Source: Candidatus Methylacidiphilales bacterium (GTDB lineage Bacteria; Pseudomonadota; Gammaproteobacteria; JASGCS01). From it: a stretch of DNA of 63,716 bases. Positions 1 through 8,107 of the stretch are shown here, piece by piece. Made by a program: the position numbers and the translations under genes. A model generated the notes under the pieces. That model saw only the letters and a list, made by a program, of their open reading frames with translations, ran no database searches and had not been told where the DNA came from. The DNA is taken from NCBI GenBank assembly GCA_030054035.1, contig JASGCS010000005.1:50400-114115 (forward strand), written 5' to 3'. Position 1 is the first letter of the stretch. Each line of letters begins with the position of its first letter.

Positions 1-582
1 GCTCAAATTAAACTTGGAAGCCTCTACTACGATGGAAAAGGAATTGCGCAAGATTTCAGTGAAGCATTTAAGTGGTATAAGTTAGCTGCTGAGCAAGGGA
101 ACGTTGATGCTCAAATTAAACTTGGAAGCCTCTACTACGATGGAAAAGGAATTGCGCAAGATTATAGCCAAGCGTTTAAGTGGTATAAGTTAGCTGCAGA
201 TAAAGGTAAGACAAATGCTCAGTCTATCATTGGAAAACTTTACTATGACGGCAATGGCATTTCTCAAGATTACAATGAAGCATTAAAGTGGTATGAATTA
301 GCTGCAGATAAAGGAAATGCACTTGGTCAATATTATCTAGGTGACTATTATTCCGAAGGAAAAGCCACTAGACCTAAATACCGTAAAGCAATTAAATGGT
401 ATAAACTCGCCGTCAAACAAAATGAATACAGATCACAATACAAGCTAGGCCTTTTTTACTATGAAGGTACCGGAGTCTCACAAGACAATGAAGAAGCATT
501 GAAATTATTTAAACTCTCAGCAGAACAAGGCTATGCAGTTGCTCAAGAAAAACTAAAATTACTAAACGCAGAAACCAAATAA
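1..582 (+). CDS. Sel1-repeat protein, 5' end outside the window
   Basis: The frame is open from the first base to a TAA at 580-582, giving 193 residues of consecutive 36-residue Sel1-like (TPR-related) repeats with the usual pattern LGxxYxxGxGIxQDxxxAxKWYxLAAxxGxxxAQ. About five full repeats are visible, the fourth degenerate. Such solenoids are protein-binding scaffolds and are common in secreted or host-interacting proteins of gammaproteobacteria such as Legionella and Coxiella relatives; the role here cannot be told. The first two 108-bp units begin with 55 identical bases (1-55 and 109-163), so this part of the repeat was copied recently. The signal peptide, if any, lies outside the window. 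Confidence 0.93.
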   Translation, partial: AQIKLGSLYYDGKGIAQDFSEAFKWYKLAAEQGNVDAQIKLGSLYYDGKGIAQDYSQAFKWYKLAADKGKTNAQSIIGKLYYDGNGISQDYNEALKWYELAADKGNALGQYYLGDYYSEGKATRPKYRKAIKWYKLAVKQNEYRSQYKLGLFYYEGTGVSQDNEEALKLFKLSAEQGYAVAQEKLKLLNAETK

Positions 583-699
583 GACAAATATTCAAGCATT
601 CTTTGAATAGATCAATGGTGCATTTAAAATTAAATAATGACCAAATATCTCATCGATGAAATGGCACAGACGATGGGGGAAGGTCACCGTTTGTATAAA
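583..699. other. Short spacer at the restriction-island edge, possible gene relic
   Basis: This spacer separates the plus-strand Sel1 gene from the convergent hsdR. It contains a 24-codon plus-strand frame starting at 637 (MTKYLIDEMAQTMGEG and on) and ending at 711 inside the hsdR end. Its base composition is less AT-rich than its surroundings and the peptide looks protein-like, so it may be the truncated start of a lost gene. I cannot assign it to a family. No convincing terminator is present. Confidence 0.3.
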
Positions 700-3600
700 T
701 TATTGATTTAATTCATTTGCAAGTAACTCAGCTTGCTTCAAAACTCTATCGGTAGCCTCTGATTGCTTATCTGGCGGATAGCCATATTGGTTTAATATTC
801 TCCTTACATCACGGCGTAACTTGGCTCTGATATTTTCCTTCAATGTCCAGTCAATTTTTGCATTAGATTTGACACTATTAAAAACTTCAACTGCAATCAC
901 AGCTAATTGTTTATCGCCTAATACTTCTTTTGCACTGTCATTATCAGCAAGCGCATCATAAAAAGCTAATTCATCTTCTTTTAATTTTAAATTCTCACCT
1001 CGTTTATCAGAATTACGAATTTCTTTAGCTAAGCTCACTAGTTCATCTATTACCTGTGCAGCGGTCAGAAGATTGCTTTGATATCTTTTAATAGCCCTAT
1101 TCAGCATTTCTGATAGCTTACGACTCTGAATAAAGTTCTTTCTTGACCTTACTTTTATATCATCACCTAATATTTTTCTCAGCAACTCTAGTGCAATATT
1201 CTTTCTATTCATTAATTTAATTTCTGCAAGAAATTCATCAGACAAGACCGATATGTCAGGTTTTTTAATTCCAGCAGCATCAAAAACATCAATGATTCCA
1301 TCAGAAACTAAAGCTTTATCTACAATCTGCCTAATCGCTGTTTCTATTTCAGCATCTGATTTACCCGATCCTTCTGGCTCAAATTTGGTAAGCCTCGCTT
1401 TAACTGCTTGAAAGAAACCAACTTCATCTTTAATTTCCATAGCTTTTAAATTTGGAACGGACAAAGCAAAAGCCCGAGAAAGTAGGACAACATTTTTAAC
1501 AAATCTATTTTTATACTCATCTCCAAAGCCAAGGATAAATTCTTGCACTTCAAGTATAACGGTAAGTTTTGATCTGGTATCACTAGAGAAATATTTTTTA
1601 TAATCAAATTCCTTAAACATTTGCACAACTATTTCATATTTTTCAAGCATCGTTTCAACTGCTTTACTTTGATCAAAGGTAGGGGTACCTTTTCCACCAC
1701 TAGTCGTATAAGTCGCAACCGCAGATTTTAAATTAGAGGCAATGCCGATATAATCTACTATCAGACCGCCATCCTTATCCTTAAACACACGATTTACTCG
1801 TGCAATTGCCTGCATGAGATTATGTCCCCGCATTGGCTTATCAACATACATCGTATGCAAACAAGGCACATCAAAGCCTGTAAGCCACATATCGCGAACG
1901 ATAACTAACTTTAACCCATTGCTCTCATCCTTGAAACGGTCACCAATTGATTTTCTGGATTTTTTGTTAGTGCTATGTTTTTGCCAAGATTCAGGATCAG
2001 ACGATGAAGTAGTCATTACAACTTTAATTGTACCCTTGCTCAGATCAGCGTCATGCCATTCAGGACGAATGGCAATAATTTCCTCATACAACTCAACAGC
2101 TATTCTTCGACTCATACAAACTATCATGCCCTTTCCAACTATAGCACCTTCCCTACTCTCAAAATGTTTAATCAAATCCGAAGCCACCAACTTTAGTCTA
2201 TCTTTATTCCCAACAATCGCTTCTAATTGCGTCCATTTTGATTTGGCTTTTTCAGCTCCCATACTTTCTTCGCCTTCAGTTATAGCATCAACTTCTGCAT
2301 CAAGCAAATCCGACATCTCTGGCTTTTGATGCACCTGTACTAGTCGTGATTCGTAATAAATACGAACAGTTGCACCATCTTCTACTGCTCGAGCAATATC
2401 ATACACATCAATATAATTACCAAATACTGCTGGAGTAGAAATATCTTCTTTTTCTATTGGAGTACCAGTAAAGCCTATAAAAGACGCATTAGGTAAGGCA
2501 TCGCGTAAATACTTAGCAAATCCATATCCAGTAGTAATCTCACCATTCTTCTCAGTTGTTTTTACACCAAAACCATATTGACTGCGATGAGCTTCGTCTG
2601 CAATAACAACAATATTAGCTCTATCTGATAACATATCAAAACTTTCAGAACCATCTTCTGGAAAAAACTTTTGAATGGTAGTAAACACAACCCCACCACC
2701 CGCAACTCGCAATAAAACTTTTAAATTATCCCGACTCAATGCTTGAATCGGATCTTGGCAAAGCAAATGCTTACAGGATGCAAAAGTATCAAAGAGCTGA
2801 TCATCTAAATCATTTCTATCGGTCATAACAACAATTGTAGGATTACGTAACTGTAATATAATTTTCCCAGCATAAAACAGCATTGAGAGAGACTTCCCAC
2901 TCCCTTGTGTATGCCACACTACTCCTGCCTTATGATCACCTACAGGCTGACTAAGCACACTTGACAAACCATAACTAACCGGATCTTCTCTCACCATTAA
3001 AGGTTCATTCAACGCACATGCTCTAACAGTAGATTCAACAGCTTTATTAACTGCATAATATTGATGATACGCTGCAATCTTCTTCACAGAAGTAACCTTC
3101 TCACTCATATCAAAAACAATAAAATGACGAATTAAATCAAGCAATACTTTCTTAACCAACATACCTTTAATCAAGGTTTCAATCTGCGGAATAGTGTCAT
3201 AATCCACCCCCACACCATCGCTAGACTTCCAAGACATAAAACGAGAAAATTCAGAAGAAACAGTACCAGCTCGAGCATCTAAACCATCAGAAGCTACCAA
3301 CACAGCGTTATAAGCAAATAGAGATGGTATAGCGCTTTTATAATTTTGCAATTGCGTAAATGCCTTCAAAACAGTAGCAGATTCATCTATTGGATTTTTA
3401 AGCTCAATAACAACCAAGGGCAGACCATTCACAAATAAAACCACATCAGGACGCCTAGTAACGCCATTCTCAGTCACACTAAATTGATTACACACCACAA
3501 ACTCATTTCTCTCAGGAGACTCAAAATCAACAAGCCAAACCTTATCACCCCTAATCCCCTCCTCTCCCATCACCTCAATCTCAACACCTCTAGTAAGTAA

Positions 3601-3858
3601 GCGATGAAACAGTTCATTATTTTCAAGCATATTTTGACTTGATAAATTCTTCACCATGCTAATAGCTTGATCACTACCCTCTTCTGCAATAGCGGGATTA
3701 ATTATTTCAATAGCTTGCTTTAAACGATCAATCAAAATTACTTCAGTAAAATCTGATCTCTCTTTTTCAAGATCCTCAGGCGATACATACTGCCAGCCTT
3801 GTTTCTGTAAAAGTTTAATTACAAACTCTTCAATATCTGATTCAAATATTTTGGCCAT
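700..3858 (-). CDS. hsdR: Type I restriction enzyme R subunit (HsdR)
   Basis: This 1052-residue protein is the motor and nuclease subunit of a type I restriction-modification complex: it translocates unmodified DNA with ATP and cuts it. The N-terminal nuclease fold has the PD-ExK residues (RRPDVV with D138, then VIELKNP with E152 and K154). The helicase part follows, with Walker A HTQGSGKS near residues 316-323, a DEAH box (VVIADEAHRSQYGF) and the motif TGTPIEKED; a helical C-terminal region completes it. The length is normal for the family. It is the last gene of the operon: its ATG at 3858 overlaps the end of the AAA ATPase gene by 17 nt, so translation is probably coupled. No damage to catalytic motifs is seen. 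Confidence 0.97.
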   Translation of the reverse strand: MAKIFESDIEEFVIKLLQKQGWQYVSPEDLEKERSDFTEVILIDRLKQAIEIINPAIAEEGSDQAISMVKNLSSQNMLENNELFHRLLTRGVEIEVMGEEGIRGDKVWLVDFESPERNEFVVCNQFSVTENGVTRRPDVVLFVNGLPLVVIELKNPIDESATVLKAFTQLQNYKSAIPSLFAYNAVLVASDGLDARAGTVSSEFSRFMSWKSSDGVGVDYDTIPQIETLIKGMLVKKVLLDLIRHFIVFDMSEKVTSVKKIAAYHQYYAVNKAVESTVRACALNEPLMVREDPVSYGLSSVLSQPVGDHKAGVVWHTQGSGKSLSMLFYAGKIILQLRNPTIVVMTDRNDLDDQLFDTFASCKHLLCQDPIQALSRDNLKVLLRVAGGGVVFTTIQKFFPEDGSESFDMLSDRANIVVIADEAHRSQYGFGVKTTEKNGEITTGYGFAKYLRDALPNASFIGFTGTPIEKEDISTPAVFGNYIDVYDIARAVEDGATVRIYYESRLVQVHQKPEMSDLLDAEVDAITEGEESMGAEKAKSKWTQLEAIVGNKDRLKLVASDLIKHFESREGAIVGKGMIVCMSRRIAVELYEEIIAIRPEWHDADLSKGTIKVVMTTSSSDPESWQKHSTNKKSRKSIGDRFKDESNGLKLVIVRDMWLTGFDVPCLHTMYVDKPMRGHNLMQAIARVNRVFKDKDGGLIVDYIGIASNLKSAVATYTTSGGKGTPTFDQSKAVETMLEKYEIVVQMFKEFDYKKYFSSDTRSKLTVILEVQEFILGFGDEYKNRFVKNVVLLSRAFALSVPNLKAMEIKDEVGFFQAVKARLTKFEPEGSGKSDAEIETAIRQIVDKALVSDGIIDVFDAAGIKKPDISVLSDEFLAEIKLMNRKNIALELLRKILGDDIKVRSRKNFIQSRKLSEMLNRAIKRYQSNLLTAAQVIDELVSLAKEIRNSDKRGENLKLKEDELAFYDALADNDSAKEVLGDKQLAVIAVEVFNSVKSNAKIDWTLKENIRAKLRRDVRRILNQYGYPPDKQSEATDRVLKQAELLANELNQ

Positions 3859-6166
3859 TTATTCTTCTCAAGGTATTTAAAAGATTATTAGCATATATTC
3901 GTGTATCTTGGATATTTTTACCAGAAAAAGCATGGTGCTCGTGATTTAGAGATTCTCGGTAGGAATTTAATTTATCATGTATATCTTTTGATATTAATTG
4001 ATGATTATATAAACCAATAATTAATGAATGAAGTGATGAAACAGATATATTATTTTCAAGAATATTATTTTGAAAAATAATTTTTAAATAGTTTTCTAGA
4101 TAAACACGGAGATCTTGGCTTATATCTTCATCATGTTCTTGTTTAATAAAGCGATATATTTTATCAAAAGCCAGCTCTTGGTCAGACTTAGTAAATTTAT
4201 CAACTTTAAGATTGTTATAAGTACAAGTAATATTATTTTTACTTAACTCAAAGTAAGCCGCATTAACTTTATAATTCAATAATCTCTTAATAAAATAAGG
4301 ATAATGTGTAAATACTATAATTTGCTTAAAATCATCAACAAGCGACTTAATGATGTCTACAGTGATTCTAATACGGTGATCATCAAAACTAACAACAGGA
4401 TCATCTAAGACAACTATATACTTATCTTTTTCGGCAAGCGATTGAAGTTTAGTAAGAAATATAGAAAATGCTAGGCTGCGTTTGTCTGATTCACTCAATA
4501 ACTTGTGAATTTGGCCATTTGGAATATCAATATCTTTGTATGAAATATTAAATTCATATACTTTCTTATTACCACGATTATGGGTACTACTTTTCAATTC
4601 AAATTCACCACTACCTAAGCTAGAGTATTGTTTATTTAGCTCATCATAATATTTACAAATGTATTCCGACTGCTCAGTCTCTAAGTTTATCTTTTCAGTT
4701 GCTATTCGATTTTCTAATGTTTTTATTTCCTCTTGCTGTGCAATTCGTATTTCGCAGTCTCTGTTATGATCGATACGATCTTTTTTTCTCTTTAATATTT
4801 CTATATCCTTTCCTACAGTCGCCACTTTAGTTTTAACCTCGTCAGGAGTTAGTTTAGTAATATCTTCCTTGAATTTATTTGCTTTAGAAATGAGATTATC
4901 TAAAATCAGACATTGAGCTTTAAACATATCTAAGAATGCAGATAAAGATAAAGAAAGCTTTTCGCTTAATGTGATATCGCTTGAAGCAACATGAGGTTCT
5001 TTATTTTTTTGTATAATCGCATTCTTCACATATATTTTCCATTCCTCAAGATTTGAATTTAATTCATCTTCCGATATTTTTAGCTGAACAATATCTGATA
5101 CGAACTCTAATGTTGGGTTATATTCTTTATATTTATTAAAGTGGAGTTCCGCCTCAATAAAACTCCTAGTTGCACTAACATTCAATTTATCAATCATCGC
5201 TTCAACGCTTGAAAGTTTTGATGAAATGTCCTTAGTATAACTCTCGTAATTATTATTAAAGTATGAATGATACATATCAATTAATTTACTAGCTAATTCT
5301 GAAATATTCTGACCACAAAATGGACAGTGATCATTTTTTTTAAGAAGCAAGCCTGTCTTAACCCATTGATGAGGCTCTTTATTAGTAATACACTTATCAA
5401 AATGGTCAGTAATAAAATTAAGAGTTTCTTTTGTAACATCCTTATAATTCTTTATAAATTCTAAATTCATTTTTTCAACAACATCCTTAATTTTCTCTTC
5501 TAAGTCAAAGACTGGGACACTAGTTTCAGGTAATGCTGAAATCTTAGCTTGATTATTTAGGTGACTTAATTCATTTTCTTTTAATTTGATAGATTCTTTA
5601 AGCTCCTCAAGGCTCTCATTAACTTGCATATTTATAAATTGATTTATTTCGTCAGCTGTTGAATTTTTATTAAGTGAGCCTGGAATAATTATCTTACTTT
5701 TTAATACGGTTAATTGCTCATTCAGAACTCGTATATTTTCAGAAATACTCACACCACCTTCTCCAAGTATAAAATCTGTATAGGATTCTTTATTCGCACG
5801 TGTTATCTCAAACCCAGTGATTAAATTCCGATGAATAAAATCATTGTCAAATACTAATACTCTCCCCTTAAGATCACTGCTACTCCATTTATCATTGGCA
5901 AACTTATACTCCATCTCCTCACAAGTATTTTTTTTGTAGCACAAGACAACTTCTTGTAAAGTCCTATCCATAGCAGGAATAGATTTACGCACTGTAATTT
6001 GACTTGGATCATCAAGCGCTAGGGAGTTAAAAATATCTTTAAAAGTTGTCTTACCTTGGGTATTTTCACCATAGAAAACAACTGTATTTTTAAATTCATA
6101 TTTTGCTATATCATCTGTTTTATGAAAAACACCTGTTTGAATAATTTTTTTGAAACGTATGAACAT
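3842..6166 (-). CDS. AAA_13-type ATPase, PrrC/RloC-like putative anticodon nuclease
   Basis: This 774-residue protein has an SMC/Rad50-like split ATPase. The N-terminus carries a P-loop, GENTQGKTT at 33-41. Coiled coil follows, interrupted by a zinc-hook-like CPFCG at 281-285. The C-terminal half has an ABC-like signature (SESDKRSLAFS) and Walker B VVLDDPVVSFD. After it lies a helical tail with LRVYLENYLK (R687, E691) and RESLNHEHH (N741-H745), resembling the R-x3-E ... H layout of HEPN-type anticodon nucleases. PrrC and RloC are tRNA anticodon nucleases of this family; prrC lies between hsdS and hsdR, exactly this gene's position, and RloC has a zinc hook. Assignment to the ATPase family is firm; the nuclease activity is inferred. 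It starts 2 nt after the hsdS-fusion stop. Confidence 0.78.
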   Translation of the reverse strand: MFIRFKKIIQTGVFHKTDDIAKYEFKNTVVFYGENTQGKTTFKDIFNSLALDDPSQITVRKSIPAMDRTLQEVVLCYKKNTCEEMEYKFANDKWSSSDLKGRVLVFDNDFIHRNLITGFEITRANKESYTDFILGEGGVSISENIRVLNEQLTVLKSKIIIPGSLNKNSTADEINQFINMQVNESLEELKESIKLKENELSHLNNQAKISALPETSVPVFDLEEKIKDVVEKMNLEFIKNYKDVTKETLNFITDHFDKCITNKEPHQWVKTGLLLKKNDHCPFCGQNISELASKLIDMYHSYFNNNYESYTKDISSKLSSVEAMIDKLNVSATRSFIEAELHFNKYKEYNPTLEFVSDIVQLKISEDELNSNLEEWKIYVKNAIIQKNKEPHVASSDITLSEKLSLSLSAFLDMFKAQCLILDNLISKANKFKEDITKLTPDEVKTKVATVGKDIEILKRKKDRIDHNRDCEIRIAQQEEIKTLENRIATEKINLETEQSEYICKYYDELNKQYSSLGSGEFELKSSTHNRGNKKVYEFNISYKDIDIPNGQIHKLLSESDKRSLAFSIFLTKLQSLAEKDKYIVVLDDPVVSFDDHRIRITVDIIKSLVDDFKQIIVFTHYPYFIKRLLNYKVNAAYFELSKNNITCTYNNLKVDKFTKSDQELAFDKIYRFIKQEHDEDISQDLRVYLENYLKIIFQNNILENNISVSSLHSLIIGLYNHQLISKDIHDKLNSYRESLNHEHHAFSGKNIQDTRIYANNLLNTLRRINGQNI

Positions 6167-6168
6167 AA

Positions 6169-7698
6169 TTAGTTGCCAAATCCTTTAATTCTCACTTCAC
6201 CACTCATTAGTTTTGGTAAAAGCGAATCTCGAAATGTCGAAAGTGTTTGAATCTGAAACGAGTTCTCAATTATTTTTTCAAATACAGGATATGAAAGAAC
6301 ATTAAAGGATTCTAGAACTTTGTGCGTTGGAATTAGCAACTCTAAATTTTCTACTTCTTGTTTGTTAATGTGCTGTTGCGCCCCTCCAGTAGCACAAGAG
6401 TAGAGCTTATTCTTCATTTGTTGAATCCAAAAATATATATAACCACATGAGAATTTTTCTGTTTCTAATAGGCCTAAAACAGACTGATTTCCTGATGATT
6501 CAATACCCAAAAAACTAACTTTTATTTCGCTTCCACGGGTAATAACGAAAGGAAGAACTACTGTTTTTGCAGGCATCAATTTTGCAGCAGAGTTTTTTAA
6601 CCCATCTTCAGTGATATATTCCGAAGCTCGCATGATTGGAAAGTTATTTATTGCTCCAGAGTTAATCCAAGGAATTGAACCGGTATCCCAGAATAGATTG
6701 TTAGCTCGACTAGGCGTCCCCCCTAAAATTGTTTTTATATCATATTTAATTTTACCAATCTTCCATCCCTTAGGTATTTTCCCAAGTTCTGAATCAACCA
6801 TCCTCCCAGTTGCTCCAGGATAATTAAATTTAACAAACCATTCTTTGAAAATTGTTTGGGCGATGGCCTCTAATGTCTTGCTCTGCTCTCGTAATAGTTC
6901 AATCTTATCATCAAGTGATGATAACACAGCTGCAATTGCATTTTGTTCGCCAAGTGGCGGTAAACTGAGTGAAAGGTTCGTCAAAAGTAATTGGTTTAGA
7001 TTTTGCTGAGCGGCGCCAGTTGCCATATTTTTAATTTCAGAATATCTACTTAACAAATTAAAGTAAATAAAGTGATAATTTGATCGATCAATATCTAAAA
7101 TAAAATTACAACACGCTTGATTTGTTGTGAGATTAATTTTCGTAAGTGCAACTCTTCCTGCTGATTCGCCATACATAGCAATAATTACTGAATTTTTTGG
7201 AACCCATTTTGCGGAAGAATTAGCCAAGGCTTCATTTGTGATTTTTATATCTGTACTATAAATATAATTAAAATTAACCTCTTGTGTTCTTAACCACGGA
7301 ATATCCCCTTCAATATAATATTTTTTATTTGAAGTTGATGGCGTCCCGCCGCTATGCACTTTATTCGCCACCGCTCCCAATGTCGTCGTTTTCCATCCCT
7401 TAATATAGAATATTTTTTTAGTCCTTTGATACTCTTTGTAGAGGGATTCATCAGTGATTAAATTATGATTAATTAGGTCAATTGAGTAGATGATATGCAG
7501 ATCATTTAATTGATCTTTAATAGTGGATGTAATGTTTTTGTGATTAGGGGCAAGTTCTATTGCTAGGTCAATATCTGAAGTTCTAGTGAATGTATTGGTT
7601 GCCCTAGAGCCATAAATGAAAGCTCTCGTTATCTGTGTATGCTTGGCAAACACATTATGGATTAGTGATATTTCTTCAGTGGTCAGACCAAATTTCAT
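6169..7698 (-). CDS. hsdS: MntA-type nucleotidyltransferase fused to type I specificity subunit HsdS
   Basis: One uninterrupted 509-codon frame joins two proteins. Residues 1-100 are a complete minimal nucleotidyltransferase of the MntA antitoxin type: GS at 30-31, ten residues, then D42-I-D44 (the GSX10DXD motif), and a third carboxylate D74 in IDLIN. From about residue 102 (GWKTTTLGAV) a normal-sized HsdS follows: target-recognition domain 1, a helical conserved region near 250-290 (SSLDDKIELLREQSK), domain 2 with its own start-like GWKIGKI, and a terminal conserved helix (DSLLPKLMSGEVR). HsdS determines the DNA sequence read by the M2S methylase and the R2M2S nuclease. There is no linker between the domains. 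The ATG overlaps the hepT-like stop as ATGA, so both halves of the toxin-antitoxin pair are translationally coupled. Confidence 0.93.
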   Translation of the reverse strand: MKFGLTTEEISLIHNVFAKHTQITRAFIYGSRATNTFTRTSDIDLAIELAPNHKNITSTIKDQLNDLHIIYSIDLINHNLITDESLYKEYQRTKKIFYIKGWKTTTLGAVANKVHSGGTPSTSNKKYYIEGDIPWLRTQEVNFNYIYSTDIKITNEALANSSAKWVPKNSVIIAMYGESAGRVALTKINLTTNQACCNFILDIDRSNYHFIYFNLLSRYSEIKNMATGAAQQNLNQLLLTNLSLSLPPLGEQNAIAAVLSSLDDKIELLREQSKTLEAIAQTIFKEWFVKFNYPGATGRMVDSELGKIPKGWKIGKIKYDIKTILGGTPSRANNLFWDTGSIPWINSGAINNFPIMRASEYITEDGLKNSAAKLMPAKTVVLPFVITRGSEIKVSFLGIESSGNQSVLGLLETEKFSCGYIYFWIQQMKNKLYSCATGGAQQHINKQEVENLELLIPTHKVLESFNVLSYPVFEKIIENSFQIQTLSTFRDSLLPKLMSGEVRIKGFGN

Positions 7699-8090
7699 TC
7701 TGAATGATTGTTGAGGTAGTTAATAAGATCTTGAATAGCAGTTATGTACTTAGTCGTTATTTGTCTGTGGATGCTTCTACTATCAGTATCAGAATATCTA
7801 TGAGTTAGTGTGTTTCTATCATTAAACATGGCTAGCCATGTTTGGTCATCCGTAATAATTTGAGCTTTAAATGCAGTTTTTAAGACTGCTTTAGGGGATG
7901 ATGTATCTTGATGTCCTAGTTCTTCTAGGTAAATCTTTAATGTTTTCCAAACTAGCTCATAAGTGAATTCAAATCGTTGAATGGTGCCATCAATCTCAAG
8001 TTCATTTGGGTTATCTATTTTTGTTGCTTCAAGTAGCCTATTAAATGCTTTTTGTAGCTTATCCATATTCAATTGCCATCTATAATTCAT
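7695..8090 (-). CDS. HepT-like HEPN toxin (HI0074 / nucleotidyltransferase substrate-binding family)
   Basis: This 131-residue all-helical protein has the HI0074-family signature RFEFTYELVWKTLK and the HEPN RNase motif RNTLTHRY: R92, four residues, H97, one residue, Y99. RX4HXY is the motif of HepT toxins, in which R and H are catalytic and the tyrosine is adenylylated by the partner MntA to switch the RNase off. The partner domain is the N-terminus of the next gene, overlapped by 4 nt. The gene lies 17 nt downstream of hsdM. ATG at 8090 gives the family length; an internal Met at residue 9 is an alternative start. Toxin function is inferred from the motif and the pairing. Confidence 0.9.
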   Translation of the reverse strand: MNYRWQLNMDKLQKAFNRLLEATKIDNPNELEIDGTIQRFEFTYELVWKTLKIYLEELGHQDTSSPKAVLKTAFKAQIITDDQTWLAMFNDRNTLTHRYSDTDSRSIHRQITTKYITAIQDLINYLNNHSE

Positions 8091-8107
8091 AGAAATGTTT
8101 TCATGTA

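Noticed and set aside
1814-2329. 171-codon open frame antisense to hsdR
   Set aside because: It is opposite the conserved helicase domain, has no family features and no ribosome site.
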